Assembly: GCF_024297185.1 (NCBI RefSeq)
Contig: NZ_JANCTD010000001.1
Coordinates: 331,795 to 395,794, forward strand
Direction: 5' to 3'
Origin: Lewinella sp. JB7
Lineage (GTDB): Bacteria > Bacteroidota > Bacteroidia > Chitinophagales > Saprospiraceae
Length of the DNA stretch: 64,000 bases
The translations under genes were made by a program, and so were the position numbers. Shown one piece after another: positions 49,966-57,999 of the stretch. The notes under the pieces are model-generated. The model made no database searches, was not told the origin of the DNA, and saw only the letters and a program-made list of their open reading frames with translations. How positions within the stretch are numbered: position 1 is the stretch's first letter; each line of letters opens with the position of its first letter.

Positions 49966-51078
49966 ATGAGCAAGCTGCAAAGGATGCTCTGCCAGTGGTT
50001 CTTTTTACTACTGGTGGCGGTCCCCTCCATAGCTGTCGCTTCTTACTCCTCACCCGTAAATTCCACCAGTCGAAGCCGTGCCCAGATGGTTCACCGGCTC
50101 GAGCGACTTAATCTCCCCCCCGGCATAGCCACCTCCGACGCCTTCGTGCAGCGGAAGATCACCGAGTACATGGGCGGTGGCGGTAGCAACACCGAGCGCA
50201 TGCTCGGGCGGGCGAACCAGTACTTTCCCGTGTTCGACTTTTACCTCCGCAAGCACGAAATGCCGGCTTCCCTGAAGTACCTGGCCGTGGCGGAGTCCAT
50301 GCTCGTTCCCCACGCCGTGTCTTCGGCCCGCGCCGCGGGTCTCTGGCAACTCATGCCGGCTACGGCCCGTGAAATGGGGTTGCGAGTGGATCAGGTCATC
50401 GACGAACGACTCGATATCCACCGAAGCACCGAGGCCGCCGTACTCATGCTTAAGGAACTTCATCTGCAGTTCGGCGACTGGCACCTGACGCTGGCCGCCT
50501 ACAATGCCGGTCCGGGACGGGTGCGCCGCGCGATCCGCGCGGCCCGCAGCAACGACTACGAAAAGGTGAGTAAATACCTGCCGCGGGAGACCCGCCGGTA
50601 CGTCTCCGCCTACCTGGCCGCCGCCTACGCCGTGAATTACTACGACGACCACGGCCTGAAGCCGATGGCCGCGGAGGGAACCGAAAGCGTGCGGGTGTAT
50701 ACCCACACGAACCTCGCTAAGGTGGCCCGGGAGTGTGGTGTTCGCCTCTCGACCCTGATCCGGATGAATCCGATGTTCGTGCAGCACTACATCCCGGCAA
50801 GCGCGCGGGGGTACCGTTTGCGGGTGCCGCGGGAGCAAAAGTATGCCGTTCAGCAATGGCTGTGGGGCCGGCCGAACCTGGTTGAGTTGCCCGTCGACGA
50901 GAACCTTGCCGTCGCCAACGAGGCGGCCTCCCTGATGGGTTTCGACCCCGCTCTTACGCTGCTCGGTAGCCGGGCCGAAGGCCTGGTGTACGACTCACCG
51001 GCATGGAACTTCCGCCTGCTGGAGGAACGGATGCTGCTGAGCTTCCTGAAGGATTACCGCGCCTTCGCGAGTCTATAG
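49966..51078 (+). CDS. Membrane-bound lytic transglycosylase (MltD-like) with LysM
   Basis: A 370-aa exported murein hydrolase. It has a signal peptide (about 1-26; FFLLLVAVPSIAVA), then an SLT domain with catalytic E110 in YLAVAESMLVPHAVS, the GLWQLMPATAREMGL motif (125-139) and LTLAAYNAGPGRVRRAI (175-190). A single LysM module lies at ~242-288 (RVYTHTNLAKVARECGVRLSTLIRMNP). It cleaves glycan strands of peptidoglycan to 1,6-anhydro-muropeptides. MltD homologues often have two or more LysM; here one is clear and the C-terminal ~80 residues are not assigned. Its stop codon abuts that of convergent smpB inside CTATAG (51073-51078). Confidence 0.92.
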   Translation: MSKLQRMLCQWFFLLLVAVPSIAVASYSSPVNSTSRSRAQMVHRLERLNLPPGIATSDAFVQRKITEYMGGGGSNTERMLGRANQYFPVFDFYLRKHEMPASLKYLAVAESMLVPHAVSSARAAGLWQLMPATAREMGLRVDQVIDERLDIHRSTEAAVLMLKELHLQFGDWHLTLAAYNAGPGRVRRAIRAARSNDYEKVSKYLPRETRRYVSAYLAAAYAVNYYDDHGLKPMAAEGTESVRVYTHTNLAKVARECGVRLSTLIRMNPMFVQHYIPASARGYRLRVPREQKYAVQQWLWGRPNLVELPVDENLAVANEAASLMGFDPALTLLGSRAEGLVYDSPAWNFRLLEERMLLSFLKDYRAFASL

Positions 51079-51537
51079 GTACTGCTTCTTGATGCGGTCG
51101 AGGGTGCGCTTACTCTCGCGCTGCCGAATGCTCTCCCGCTTATCGTACACTTTCTTACCCTGGACGAGGACCACCTCGACCTTGGCCAGTCCCCGCTCGT
51201 TCAGATACAGGCGGTAGGGGACAATGGTAAAGCCCTTTTCCTTGACTTTCTTTTCCCACTTGCGCAGCTCCTGGCGTTTGAGCAACAGCTTACGGGGGCG
51301 GCGTTCTTCGTGGTTGAACTGGTTGCCCTGTTTGTATTCGCCGATGTACAGTGATCGCAGAATGAGCTCACCACGGTCGAAGGCGCAGTAGCCGTCGCGG
51401 AGATTGACGTGACCGGCCCGGATGCTCTTGATTTCCGTACCCAGTAATTTGATACCCGCCTCTACGGATTCCAGAAACTCGTATTCGAACTTCGCCTTAC
51501 GGTTGACGAACTCTTTCTCCTTATTCTTCTTGGCCAT
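51073..51537 (-). CDS. smpB: SsrA-binding protein
   Basis: A 154-aa partner of tmRNA in trans-translation, which rescues ribosomes stalled on broken mRNA. Family features are NRKAKFEYEFLESVEAGIKLLGTEIKSIR, VNLRDGYCAFDRGELIL, YKQGNQFNHEERRPRKLLLKR and the basic tail YDKRESIRQRESKRTLDRIKK that enters the mRNA channel. The N-terminus MAKKNKEKE is typical for Bacteroidota. The tmRNA gene ssrA is not in the window as far as I can see. Its stop codon directly adjoins that of the convergent lytic transglycosylase gene. Confidence 0.97.
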   Translation of the reverse strand: MAKKNKEKEFVNRKAKFEYEFLESVEAGIKLLGTEIKSIRAGHVNLRDGYCAFDRGELILRSLYIGEYKQGNQFNHEERRPRKLLLKRQELRKWEKKVKEKGFTIVPYRLYLNERGLAKVEVVLVQGKKVYDKRESIRQRESKRTLDRIKKQYL

Positions 51538-51609
51538 AGCTCGGATATAATACGTCGACCGGAGGAAAAGTTGCTCCCCCGGTGGACGCTTCCGTCGGTG
51601 ATCCGAAGA

Positions 51610-52989
51610 TTATGGGCGGCCGACTCGGACGAGCCGGGCCAGGTAGATCAGGCCGGACCGGGTAGTGGCCGTAAGGTAATAGATGCCGGCGGGCAGTGTC
51701 GCCAGACCGATACGTGTATTGCCGGGGGCGTGTACGCGGCGGAACAGTTCACGGCCGGCGTGATCGGTCAGCACCAGGGTAGCCTGCTCACCCAGGTCTA
51801 CCATAGCCCACTCCGCGGCCGGATTAGGCCAAACGGCCAGCGGCCGTACGTCGCCACCCCGATTCCACACGGCGGTGGAGGAAGAGCGGTAATGGTAGTC
51901 GGTGTGCCCGTCCGGCAGGTACGTACTTGACAGGAGATCGAGGGAGTAATACGTTCGTTTATTTAGGTAGTCGGTCCGGCCCACGTACTGATTTTCCCAG
52001 TACGATCCGGCCGAAACTTCACCGGGCCGGTTGAAATCGTAATAAGTGTCGAACTGGATGGACTCGCGGAGTTCATCGTCGTAGGCGATCGTCTGAATGC
52101 GCGAGCGGAGCCACCGCTGGTTAGAAAGCTCCCAGTACTCGTAGTCGGAGGTGTCGGGGAGCCGGTGCTGGTTATACAGAAAGTGAGAACGGTTTAGGGG
52201 GCGTAAACTCGCATCTCCCTCGACGGCGTACACGGTTTCCGTGCTGAGTAAGTGGTCGGAGTAGGACCTTTCGACGAGGCTGGTGTAGTGCTCGGACGTA
52301 TCGGTAACAAAATAGGTGTGGATCCGGGTATTGTCGCCCGCCGCGTCGTAGGTGTAGCGTTCCTCGTACGTCAGGGGGGTAGAATTCTGTTGTACGTGCC
52401 CCCGGGAAGTGAGCAGACGGCTGTTTTCGGAAAAGGTATTGTAGATCGAAAAGAGACGCTCCCAGGAAGAGTCGTCCGGTTGCCAGATATCGTAGGTCAC
52501 GGAATCGACCTGACTGTAGGAAGTGCCGCGGGGATAGCTGGCGAACCGGGAATTCGGCACGAAGCTGCCCGTGGCTTGATCGTAAAGGTGAACCACCTGG
52601 AGGGTAGTCCGGTGTTGTTGGTCGAAAGTGATGTGCTGATCCATGATGGGAATCCAACCACCGTCGTAATTGGAAGACAGGGCCGAATACACCGAGGGTT
52701 CCCGGTCGGTATAGACGATCCGGGCAACGGGGCCGTGGGTCGTATCGTTAGGTGCCACCGCTACGGGGGCATAGGTCACGGTAGAATCCAGGTACATCGT
52801 GTCGTTCCGGGTACCGGTTAGGCGGGCGCGGAGTACGTCGACGGCTACCGACCGGTCCACAAAGGATTCCATTTGCGCGGTCAGGGCGGGTAACTGCGAG
52901 CGGAGGCCGGGGGAAAAGAGCTCCACCTGACCCGACAGTGGAAGGGTGAAGCAAGCAACGAGCAAGAACAGCGGTGTACGGATAGACAT
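51610..52989 (-). CDS. Secreted T9SS-sorted protein, copy 2 of a duplicated module
   Basis: A 459-aa exported protein with a signal peptide (about 1-20, ending PLSGQ) and a beta-rich body of irregular repeats such as RYTYDAAGDNTRIHTYFV and RTYYSLDLLSSTYLPDGHTDYHY. The body is loosely similar to YD-type repeats of Bacteroidota surface proteins. A T9SS type A sorting domain covers the last ~75 residues (AVWPNPAAEWAMVDL ... LPAGIYYLTATTRSG). It is a paralogue of the protein at 53605-54927 (same layout and closing LPPGTYYLGATTR). It lies 27 bp behind a small AraC-type gene on the same strand, as its paralogue does. The function is unknown. Confidence 0.8.
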   Translation of the reverse strand: MSIRTPLFLLVACFTLPLSGQVELFSPGLRSQLPALTAQMESFVDRSVAVDVLRARLTGTRNDTMYLDSTVTYAPVAVAPNDTTHGPVARIVYTDREPSVYSALSSNYDGGWIPIMDQHITFDQQHRTTLQVVHLYDQATGSFVPNSRFASYPRGTSYSQVDSVTYDIWQPDDSSWERLFSIYNTFSENSRLLTSRGHVQQNSTPLTYEERYTYDAAGDNTRIHTYFVTDTSEHYTSLVERSYSDHLLSTETVYAVEGDASLRPLNRSHFLYNQHRLPDTSDYEYWELSNQRWLRSRIQTIAYDDELRESIQFDTYYDFNRPGEVSAGSYWENQYVGRTDYLNKRTYYSLDLLSSTYLPDGHTDYHYRSSSTAVWNRGGDVRPLAVWPNPAAEWAMVDLGEQATLVLTDHAGRELFRRVHAPGNTRIGLATLPAGIYYLTATTRSGLIYLARLVRVGRP

Positions 52990-53016
52990 GACAAAACGAT
53001 TTAGGCCGGCCGGCGG

Positions 53017-53469
53017 TCAGTTGGCGGCCGCCAGCCGCAGGTGGCGGGGCGTTGTGCCGGCGAACGCCCGAAATTCCCGGATCAGGTGAGCCGCGTCGGT
53101 GTAGCCGTACTGGTCGGCGAGACTGGACAGCGGGGGCCGGAAGGGATGGTGAAGGTGGAGAAAGGCCCGTTCGAAACGGGAAAACCGGAGGTACGTCTTG
53201 GGCGTTACCCCCGTTCGGCGGCGGAAAATCCGTTGCAGTTGGCGCTCACTAATTCCTACCCCAATACTAAGCTGGCGGACGGAGCGTGGAACCGCCGATC
53301 CGCCGTGAATGAGAAGCAAGGCCCGACGAAAGTGGCCGCGGGGCGTATACTGAAGGTGGTTGCGCCAGTCCGCCAGACTGGACAGAATAAACTGTCGCGT
53401 ACCGTGCCGCTCGGCATCGCGCAGCAGCTCGATGGCGGTCCGGATGTATGAGGAAGTAACGGTGGCCAT
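53017..53469 (-). CDS. Minimal AraC-type DNA-binding protein, copy 2
   Basis: A 150-aa protein that is essentially an AraC HTH domain (residues ~58-148) with a short helical N-terminal stretch and no sensor domain. Both helix-turn-helix parts are visible: LSIGVGISERQLQRIFRRRTGVTPKTYLRFSRFERA and LADQYGYTDAAHLIREFRAFAGTTPRHLRL. The N-terminal segment (IELLRDAERHGTRQFILSSLADWRNHL) resembles the equivalent part of the paralogue at 54948. It probably regulates its own operon with the secreted protein 27 bp downstream. An ATG two codons before the conserved part makes the start reasonable. Confidence 0.85.
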   Translation of the reverse strand: MATVTSSYIRTAIELLRDAERHGTRQFILSSLADWRNHLQYTPRGHFRRALLLIHGGSAVPRSVRQLSIGVGISERQLQRIFRRRTGVTPKTYLRFSRFERAFLHLHHPFRPPLSSLADQYGYTDAAHLIREFRAFAGTTPRHLRLAAAN

Positions 53470-53558
53470 GGCGGGAAGGCAGGCAGGTGAACGTGGTCTT
53501 CCCTAAAATTAGCCCCGGGCGACGTAGCCCGCATTGTACAAACGCGCCGGTTTACGTT

Positions 53559-53577
53559 AAAAAAAGGCCGCTGGGCC
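53559..53577 (-). terminator. Terminator between the two modules
   Basis: On the minus strand GGCC-CAGC-GGCC is followed by TTTTTTT, 28-46 bp after the stop codon of the upstream secreted-protein gene. The stem is short (4-5 bp), so confidence rests on the T7 run. Confidence 0.5.
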
Positions 53578-53604
53578 CCTTCCGGGCGGGTCGGATGGCG
53601 CGGC

Positions 53605-54927
53605 TCAAATTTTCAGGAGCCGCGCGGTATAGTGCGCCCGCCGCGTAGTGGCACCAAGGTAGTAGGTGCCCGGCGGAAGGTCGGAAAGGTTGAGCTTATC
53701 CTGTCCGGGAGACCAGTTATGGGTGGATAGCAGCCGGCCGGTCTGATCGTAGAGGTAAAGTTCAACCGGCTCTTCCAGTTTAATTTCTAACGGGCCGTGG
53801 GTAGGATTCGGCCACGTAAGGAGGGGAAGAGCCGCCCGGGGCCGCTCGGTGACTGCGGTGGAGACGTCCTGGTAGAAATAACGAGTGCGCTCGTTCCGAA
53901 AGTAAAAGTTGCTTCCTTCCGGTAGGGTGTGGAACTTCACTTCGTGGAGGTAAGGGGTACCCGCCACGTAAGCGTAATTGATCCAACTTTTCTCCTCGCC
54001 GTCGTCGGGGTCGAAGGCCGTGGTGAATACGTCACTGACCAACCCGCCGGTACCGTAATCGTAGTTGTCCAGGCCGGAAATCGCCCATTCGTCTTCCGCC
54101 GGATCCCACAGGTAGGTGGCAACCGAATCCTGCTGGAGCGCGTCGGTGTACGTATAGGTGGTCCGCGACTCGGGGGTGCCCGTCTCGGTATCGTCCGCGC
54201 TGAACTGTATCTCTTCCCGGAGAAGGTGGTCGGCGTACGTCATCGTGGTAAAACCGGCGAGCGTCCGCTCATCGTCCACGGTCAGGTAAGTGTTGATCAG
54301 GTGATTATCGCGTTGATCGTTGTAAAGATATTCATCCTCGAATCCCAGTTCATACCCGTCAATGTTCATATACGTCAGGCTGCCAAGCATCCGGTCGTCA
54401 TTATCGTAGGTGTTGCGGATCAGCAGACTTCGCACCCACTCCCTGCTTTCGTCGGACCAGATTTCCACGTACAGGCTATCCAACAGGTCCGGAGAGTTGC
54501 CGCGGTAAAACATCTCTAGGCGGGACTCCGGCAGCCAAGTGTTCAGCTGGCGGTCCCAGGTTTCCGCGAACTGCCGGACGGTACGCCCCCGCTCGTCCGA
54601 CGTCACCCGCAGTTGCGTCGCGAAGTGCCACCTTCCTTCTCCCGGGACGGAAGTGATGGCCCGGACGATACCCGGGGAGACGGGATCGTAGACGGTCTTC
54701 TCTACGGCACCCTCGATGTAATTGCCCCCGCCGGCATCGTAGGCCCGGTAAGTGATCGTGGAATCCAGTTGCATCTCCTCGAGCGTGGACGTGGACTGCA
54801 GGACACGCAGGACCGGCTCGGTCAGTTCGCCGCGGTGGGTCTGTAGGGCGTGCGGGAGGCGCAGCTGGCCGGTTAGCGGACCCGCGATGAGGATAAGGCT
54901 CATAACCCAGGGCGTAGCGATGTTCAT
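53605..54927 (-). CDS. Secreted T9SS-sorted protein, copy 1 of a duplicated module
   Basis: A 440-aa exported protein with a signal peptide (about 1-20, ending GPLTGQ). The body consists of beta-rich irregular repeats (RNTYDNDDRMLGSLTYMNIDGYE, EDEYLYNDQRDNHLINTYL, YTYTDALQQDSVATYLW). A T9SS type A tail begins LLTWPNPTHGPLEIKL and ends LPPGTYYLGATTRRAHYTARLLKI, the last residues of the protein. It is a paralogue of the protein at 51610 (about the same length and order of parts). It lies 20 bp behind its AraC-type gene on the same strand. The role is unknown; surface exposure is expected from the sorting domain. Confidence 0.8.
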   Translation of the reverse strand: MNIATPWVMSLILIAGPLTGQLRLPHALQTHRGELTEPVLRVLQSTSTLEEMQLDSTITYRAYDAGGGNYIEGAVEKTVYDPVSPGIVRAITSVPGEGRWHFATQLRVTSDERGRTVRQFAETWDRQLNTWLPESRLEMFYRGNSPDLLDSLYVEIWSDESREWVRSLLIRNTYDNDDRMLGSLTYMNIDGYELGFEDEYLYNDQRDNHLINTYLTVDDERTLAGFTTMTYADHLLREEIQFSADDTETGTPESRTTYTYTDALQQDSVATYLWDPAEDEWAISGLDNYDYGTGGLVSDVFTTAFDPDDGEEKSWINYAYVAGTPYLHEVKFHTLPEGSNFYFRNERTRYFYQDVSTAVTERPRAALPLLTWPNPTHGPLEIKLEEPVELYLYDQTGRLLSTHNWSPGQDKLNLSDLPPGTYYLGATTRRAHYTARLLKI

Positions 54928-54947
54928 GGTGGATGGATTGTGGTCAT

Positions 54948-55406
54948 TCAGGAGGATAGCGGCGCGGCGGTACGTACCATCCGCGGGGTCGCTCCGCAGA
55001 AGGAGCGGAATTCGCGGCTCAGGTGTGCCCCGTCGGCAAAGCCGTGGCGAAAGGCGACCTCCGCGTTGGGCAGCGGGGGGTGGTTCAGTAAGAAGTGGTA
55101 GGCGCGCTCGAACCGTAGGAGGCGCAGGTAAAGCTTCGGGGGCACTCCGGCCTGAGCGCGAAAGAGACGTTGCAAATGACGTTCGCTGATGCCCAGTGCC
55201 GTGCGAAGTTCGCTCACGGAACGGGGCCCGTCGGCATCATGAAGTAGGGTTAGTACCCGGTGAAATTGACGATGCTTACCGGCGGAAGTGGTCTTCCAGT
55301 GCCCGAAAGTTGCCAGAATGGTCTGCCGGGTGGAGGGTTCCTCGGCGGTTCGCAAACGGTCGATGACCTTGCGAACAAGTGTATTGTTCACCGGTGGCAT
55401 GGTCAT
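54948..55406 (-). CDS. Minimal AraC-type DNA-binding protein, copy 1
   Basis: A 152-aa AraC HTH protein without a ligand-binding domain. HTH blocks are LRTALGISERHLQRLFRAQAGVPPKLYLRLLRFERAYHF and FRHGFADGAHLSREFRSFCGATPRMVR. The N-terminal helix (VIDRLRTAEEPSTRQTILATFGHWKT) matches the paralogue at 53017 in position and character. In-frame ATGs at 55406 and 55400 are both possible. It heads the copy-1 module and is followed after 20 bp by the secreted protein gene. Upstream lie 182 bp without a gene, then the terminator of the DPP-IV gene. Confidence 0.85.
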   Translation of the reverse strand: MTMPPVNNTLVRKVIDRLRTAEEPSTRQTILATFGHWKTTSAGKHRQFHRVLTLLHDADGPRSVSELRTALGISERHLQRLFRAQAGVPPKLYLRLLRFERAYHFLLNHPPLPNAEVAFRHGFADGAHLSREFRSFCGATPRMVRTAAPLSS

Positions 55407-55588
55407 TAATTTCGCGGGGTATGGGCGGGGGCGGAGCTCCCGAACCGTTAGACGAAATTAGGTACCTGGAGGCCTGACCTAACTGAACAAAGCCGACTCG
55501 TTTAGTTAAATATTTTCCCGACAAGGCACGGATCAGGCGCGCAAATAACCTCCGCTCCGGAAAGTAAGAACGCACGCTGCGGAGGGCC

Positions 55589-55627
55589 AAAAAAAGAAAG
55601 GCGCCGCCGGGTCATGACGGGCCTTTC
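55589..55627 (-). terminator. Terminator after the DPP-IV gene
   Basis: On the minus strand GAAAGGC (55621-55627) pairs with GCCTTTC (55596-55602), followed by TTTTTTT. It lies 75 bp beyond the stop codon of the peptidase gene and in front of the AraC module, so it insulates the two. Confidence 0.75.
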
Positions 55628-55701
55628 GATAAAGGTAAACTTTTACTGTGACGGGGTTAACTGCCCTCTTAGCTTTGGAGTTCGCTCTAAGCGGTGAAAT
55701 C

Positions 55702-57891
55702 TTATTTGGAGTCTGTGCCGGGCCCGATGCTCTTCATCAGGAAGTCCGTCATCTTCGTATACAGGTGCAGCCGCGTGGGGCCGCCGTAAATGCCGTGGTT
55801 GCGGTTGGGGTAAAAGTAAGTGTCAAATTGCTTGTTGTGCATAATTAGTGCATTCGCCATTTCGGCGGTGTGCTGAAAGTGCACGTTATCGTCGCCCATA
55901 CCGTGGACCAGCAACAGGTCGCCCTTCAGCCGGTCGGCGTAGTTGATCGGGCTATTATCGTCGTAACCTGCCGGGTTTTCGGCGTAGGTACGCATGTAAC
56001 GTTCGGTGTAAATGGTATCGTACCACTTCCAGTTCGTTACCGGGGCCACGGCGATCGCGGCGGCAAAAACGTCGTTGCCCTGCAGGATTCCGTGGAGGGC
56101 CATGAACCCTCCGTAACTCCACCCGAAGATACCGATGCGGTCCTCGTCGATGTAGTCCTTAGCGCCCAGATAACGCGCCGCGCTGATTTGATCCTCCGTC
56201 TCCTGCTTGCCCAGGGTGAGGTAGGTCCCTTTCTTCATTTCCTGCCCCCGGGCGCCGGTGCCGCGATTATCAACCACCGCGACCACGAATCCCCGCTGCA
56301 CCAGCAGCTGGAACCACGCCATATTCTGACCGCGCCAGTTATCGAGCACCTGCTGACTGCCGGGGCCGCCGTACACGTGCATGAGCAGGGGGTGCTTTCG
56401 GGAGGGATCCAGGGTTGCCGGCTTGATCAGGTAGCCGTTCAGTTCGGTCCCTTCCTCCGTAGTGAAGGTGAAAAATTCCGCGGGCTGGTAGCCGTAGTCG
56501 TTGACCTTTTCGGAAAGGTTCCGGTTGCTTACGATCTCCCGGATCTCGGTCCCGCTACCGTCCGTCACCACGACCCGGGCCGGTTGATTGATGGTCGAGT
56601 GGGTGAGCACGAAGTAGTCGTAAGTGCTGGAAAATTGGGCTTCGTTGTACCCGCGCTCCGCCGCCAGGGGGCGGGGCAGGTCGCGTCCGCGCAGACTCTT
56701 GGTGTACACCTCCCGTTGCATCGGATCGCGCCCGGCGGCCTGGAAGAACAGCCGACCGTCGTGGACGCCGTACAGGTCGGTCACGTCATAGCGGGCGGAA
56801 GTAAGCTGCCGGGGCTGGCCGCCGTCCATATCGTAGTGGTAGATCTGGTTAAAACCGTCTTGCTCGCTGGTCCAGATAAAACCGTCGTCGACGAAGGTCA
56901 GGTCGTCGGTTACGTCGACGTAGTAGGAATTCTCCTCCGTAAGCAGGGTGCGTTGCTCGTCGCGGTTGACGTTGAAGAGCAGCAGCTCCAGTTTGTTCTG
57001 GTGGCGGTTCATGCGCTGGGCGGTCAGCTCGTCGTCGTCGTTGGTCCACTTTACCCGGGGCAGGTAGTGCCACTCGTCGTCGGCGGAGCCGTTGACGGTG
57101 AGCAGGTCGGTCGTGTTTCCATTGTCCAGGTCGAAGACGTGCAGGCTCACTGTGCTGTTTTGTTCGCCCACTTTCGGGTACTTGAAGGTGACGTACTCCG
57201 GGTACATACCGTTGCGAAAGTTGGTGTACGTAAACTCGGGGACGGCCCGCTCGTCGAACTTGAGGTAGGCCAGGCGCTCTCCGTCGGTGTTCCAGTAAAG
57301 CGCCTTACTGAAGCCGAATTCTTCCTCGTACACCCAGTCGGTGGCGCCGTTGATGATGGCGTTGGTTTCTCCGTCCTGGGTGACCTGGGTCAGGCGTCCG
57401 TCCCTGAGGTTACGGATGTACACGTCGTTATCCACCACGAAGGCTACCCGTTCGCCGGTGGGGTCCAGGGTGGCCAGCCGGATCTTCTTTTCCGGGTACA
57501 CGGGGGTAAGCGTACGGGCGTCCAGGTCGTAAACGTAGTAGAACGACTGGGAGCTGCGGCGGAACAACTGTTCCGTTTCACTGCTCAGGAGGATCTTCTC
57601 CTCGTCGTCGCTGAGGGTGTAGTCGTCGATACGCCCGCTGAAACCGGAATCGGTCGGCAGCGTGGCGGGATCGACCAGGGTGCCACTGCGCCGGCCGGTG
57701 GCGATGTCGTAGGTGACGATCGTGTTATCGTCGAGTTCGGCGTACGAGCGACCGTCGCTTAAGAAGTTGAAGCCGCTGACGCCATCGGGGTTGAAGGTGT
57801 AAGTCGCCCAGATATCCTCGAGCGTAATGGCTTTTTGTTGGGCGGCGAGGGGCAGCGAAAGGACGAACAGCAGGAGAAGGAGTACGCGCAT
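55702..57891 (-). CDS. S9B dipeptidyl peptidase IV
   Basis: A 729-aa exported serine peptidase that removes X-Pro or X-Ala dipeptides. It has a signal peptide (about 1-17; LLLLLFVLSLPLAAQ), then an eight-bladed beta-propeller (~40-480) and the alpha/beta-hydrolase domain. The triad is S592 in GWSYGGFM, D667 in HGMGDDNVHFQ and H699 in NRNHGIYGG; the D-H spacing of 32 equals that of the human enzyme. The N-anchor Glu pair is seen in DWVYEEEFGF. The ATG at 57891 is fixed by the signal peptide; a much longer frame upstream is not supported. A TAATTTTG box (57988-57995, minus strand) would give a ~90-nt leader. Confidence 0.95.
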   Translation of the reverse strand: MRVLLLLLFVLSLPLAAQQKAITLEDIWATYTFNPDGVSGFNFLSDGRSYAELDDNTIVTYDIATGRRSGTLVDPATLPTDSGFSGRIDDYTLSDDEEKILLSSETEQLFRRSSQSFYYVYDLDARTLTPVYPEKKIRLATLDPTGERVAFVVDNDVYIRNLRDGRLTQVTQDGETNAIINGATDWVYEEEFGFSKALYWNTDGERLAYLKFDERAVPEFTYTNFRNGMYPEYVTFKYPKVGEQNSTVSLHVFDLDNGNTTDLLTVNGSADDEWHYLPRVKWTNDDDELTAQRMNRHQNKLELLLFNVNRDEQRTLLTEENSYYVDVTDDLTFVDDGFIWTSEQDGFNQIYHYDMDGGQPRQLTSARYDVTDLYGVHDGRLFFQAAGRDPMQREVYTKSLRGRDLPRPLAAERGYNEAQFSSTYDYFVLTHSTINQPARVVVTDGSGTEIREIVSNRNLSEKVNDYGYQPAEFFTFTTEEGTELNGYLIKPATLDPSRKHPLLMHVYGGPGSQQVLDNWRGQNMAWFQLLVQRGFVVAVVDNRGTGARGQEMKKGTYLTLGKQETEDQISAARYLGAKDYIDEDRIGIFGWSYGGFMALHGILQGNDVFAAAIAVAPVTNWKWYDTIYTERYMRTYAENPAGYDDNSPINYADRLKGDLLLVHGMGDDNVHFQHTAEMANALIMHNKQFDTYFYPNRNHGIYGGPTRLHLYTKMTDFLMKSIGPGTDSK

Positions 57892-57987
57892 TGAACTGTG
57901 GTAAACGTTGGTTAGGCGGATGTAGGAGACAACGGTGCTTCGCCCGTGGAGGTTGGCTGCCGCCCCCCACCGAGACGCTATCTTGGC

Positions 57988-57995
57988 CAAAATTA
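57988..57995 (-). promoter_or_regulatory. Possible -7 box for the DPP-IV gene
   Basis: TAATTTTG on the minus strand, an exact TAnnTTTG, lies 96 bp before the ATG at 57891 and 4 bp before the start codon of the divergent glycosyltransferase gene. Confidence 0.4.
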
Positions 57996-57999
57996 TTTT

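Noticed and set aside
55870..57762. A 630-codon plus-strand open frame antisense to the DPP-IV gene
   Set aside because: Same effect of codon bias. The product looks like random Val/Gly/His sequence, while the minus strand encodes a complete S9 peptidase.
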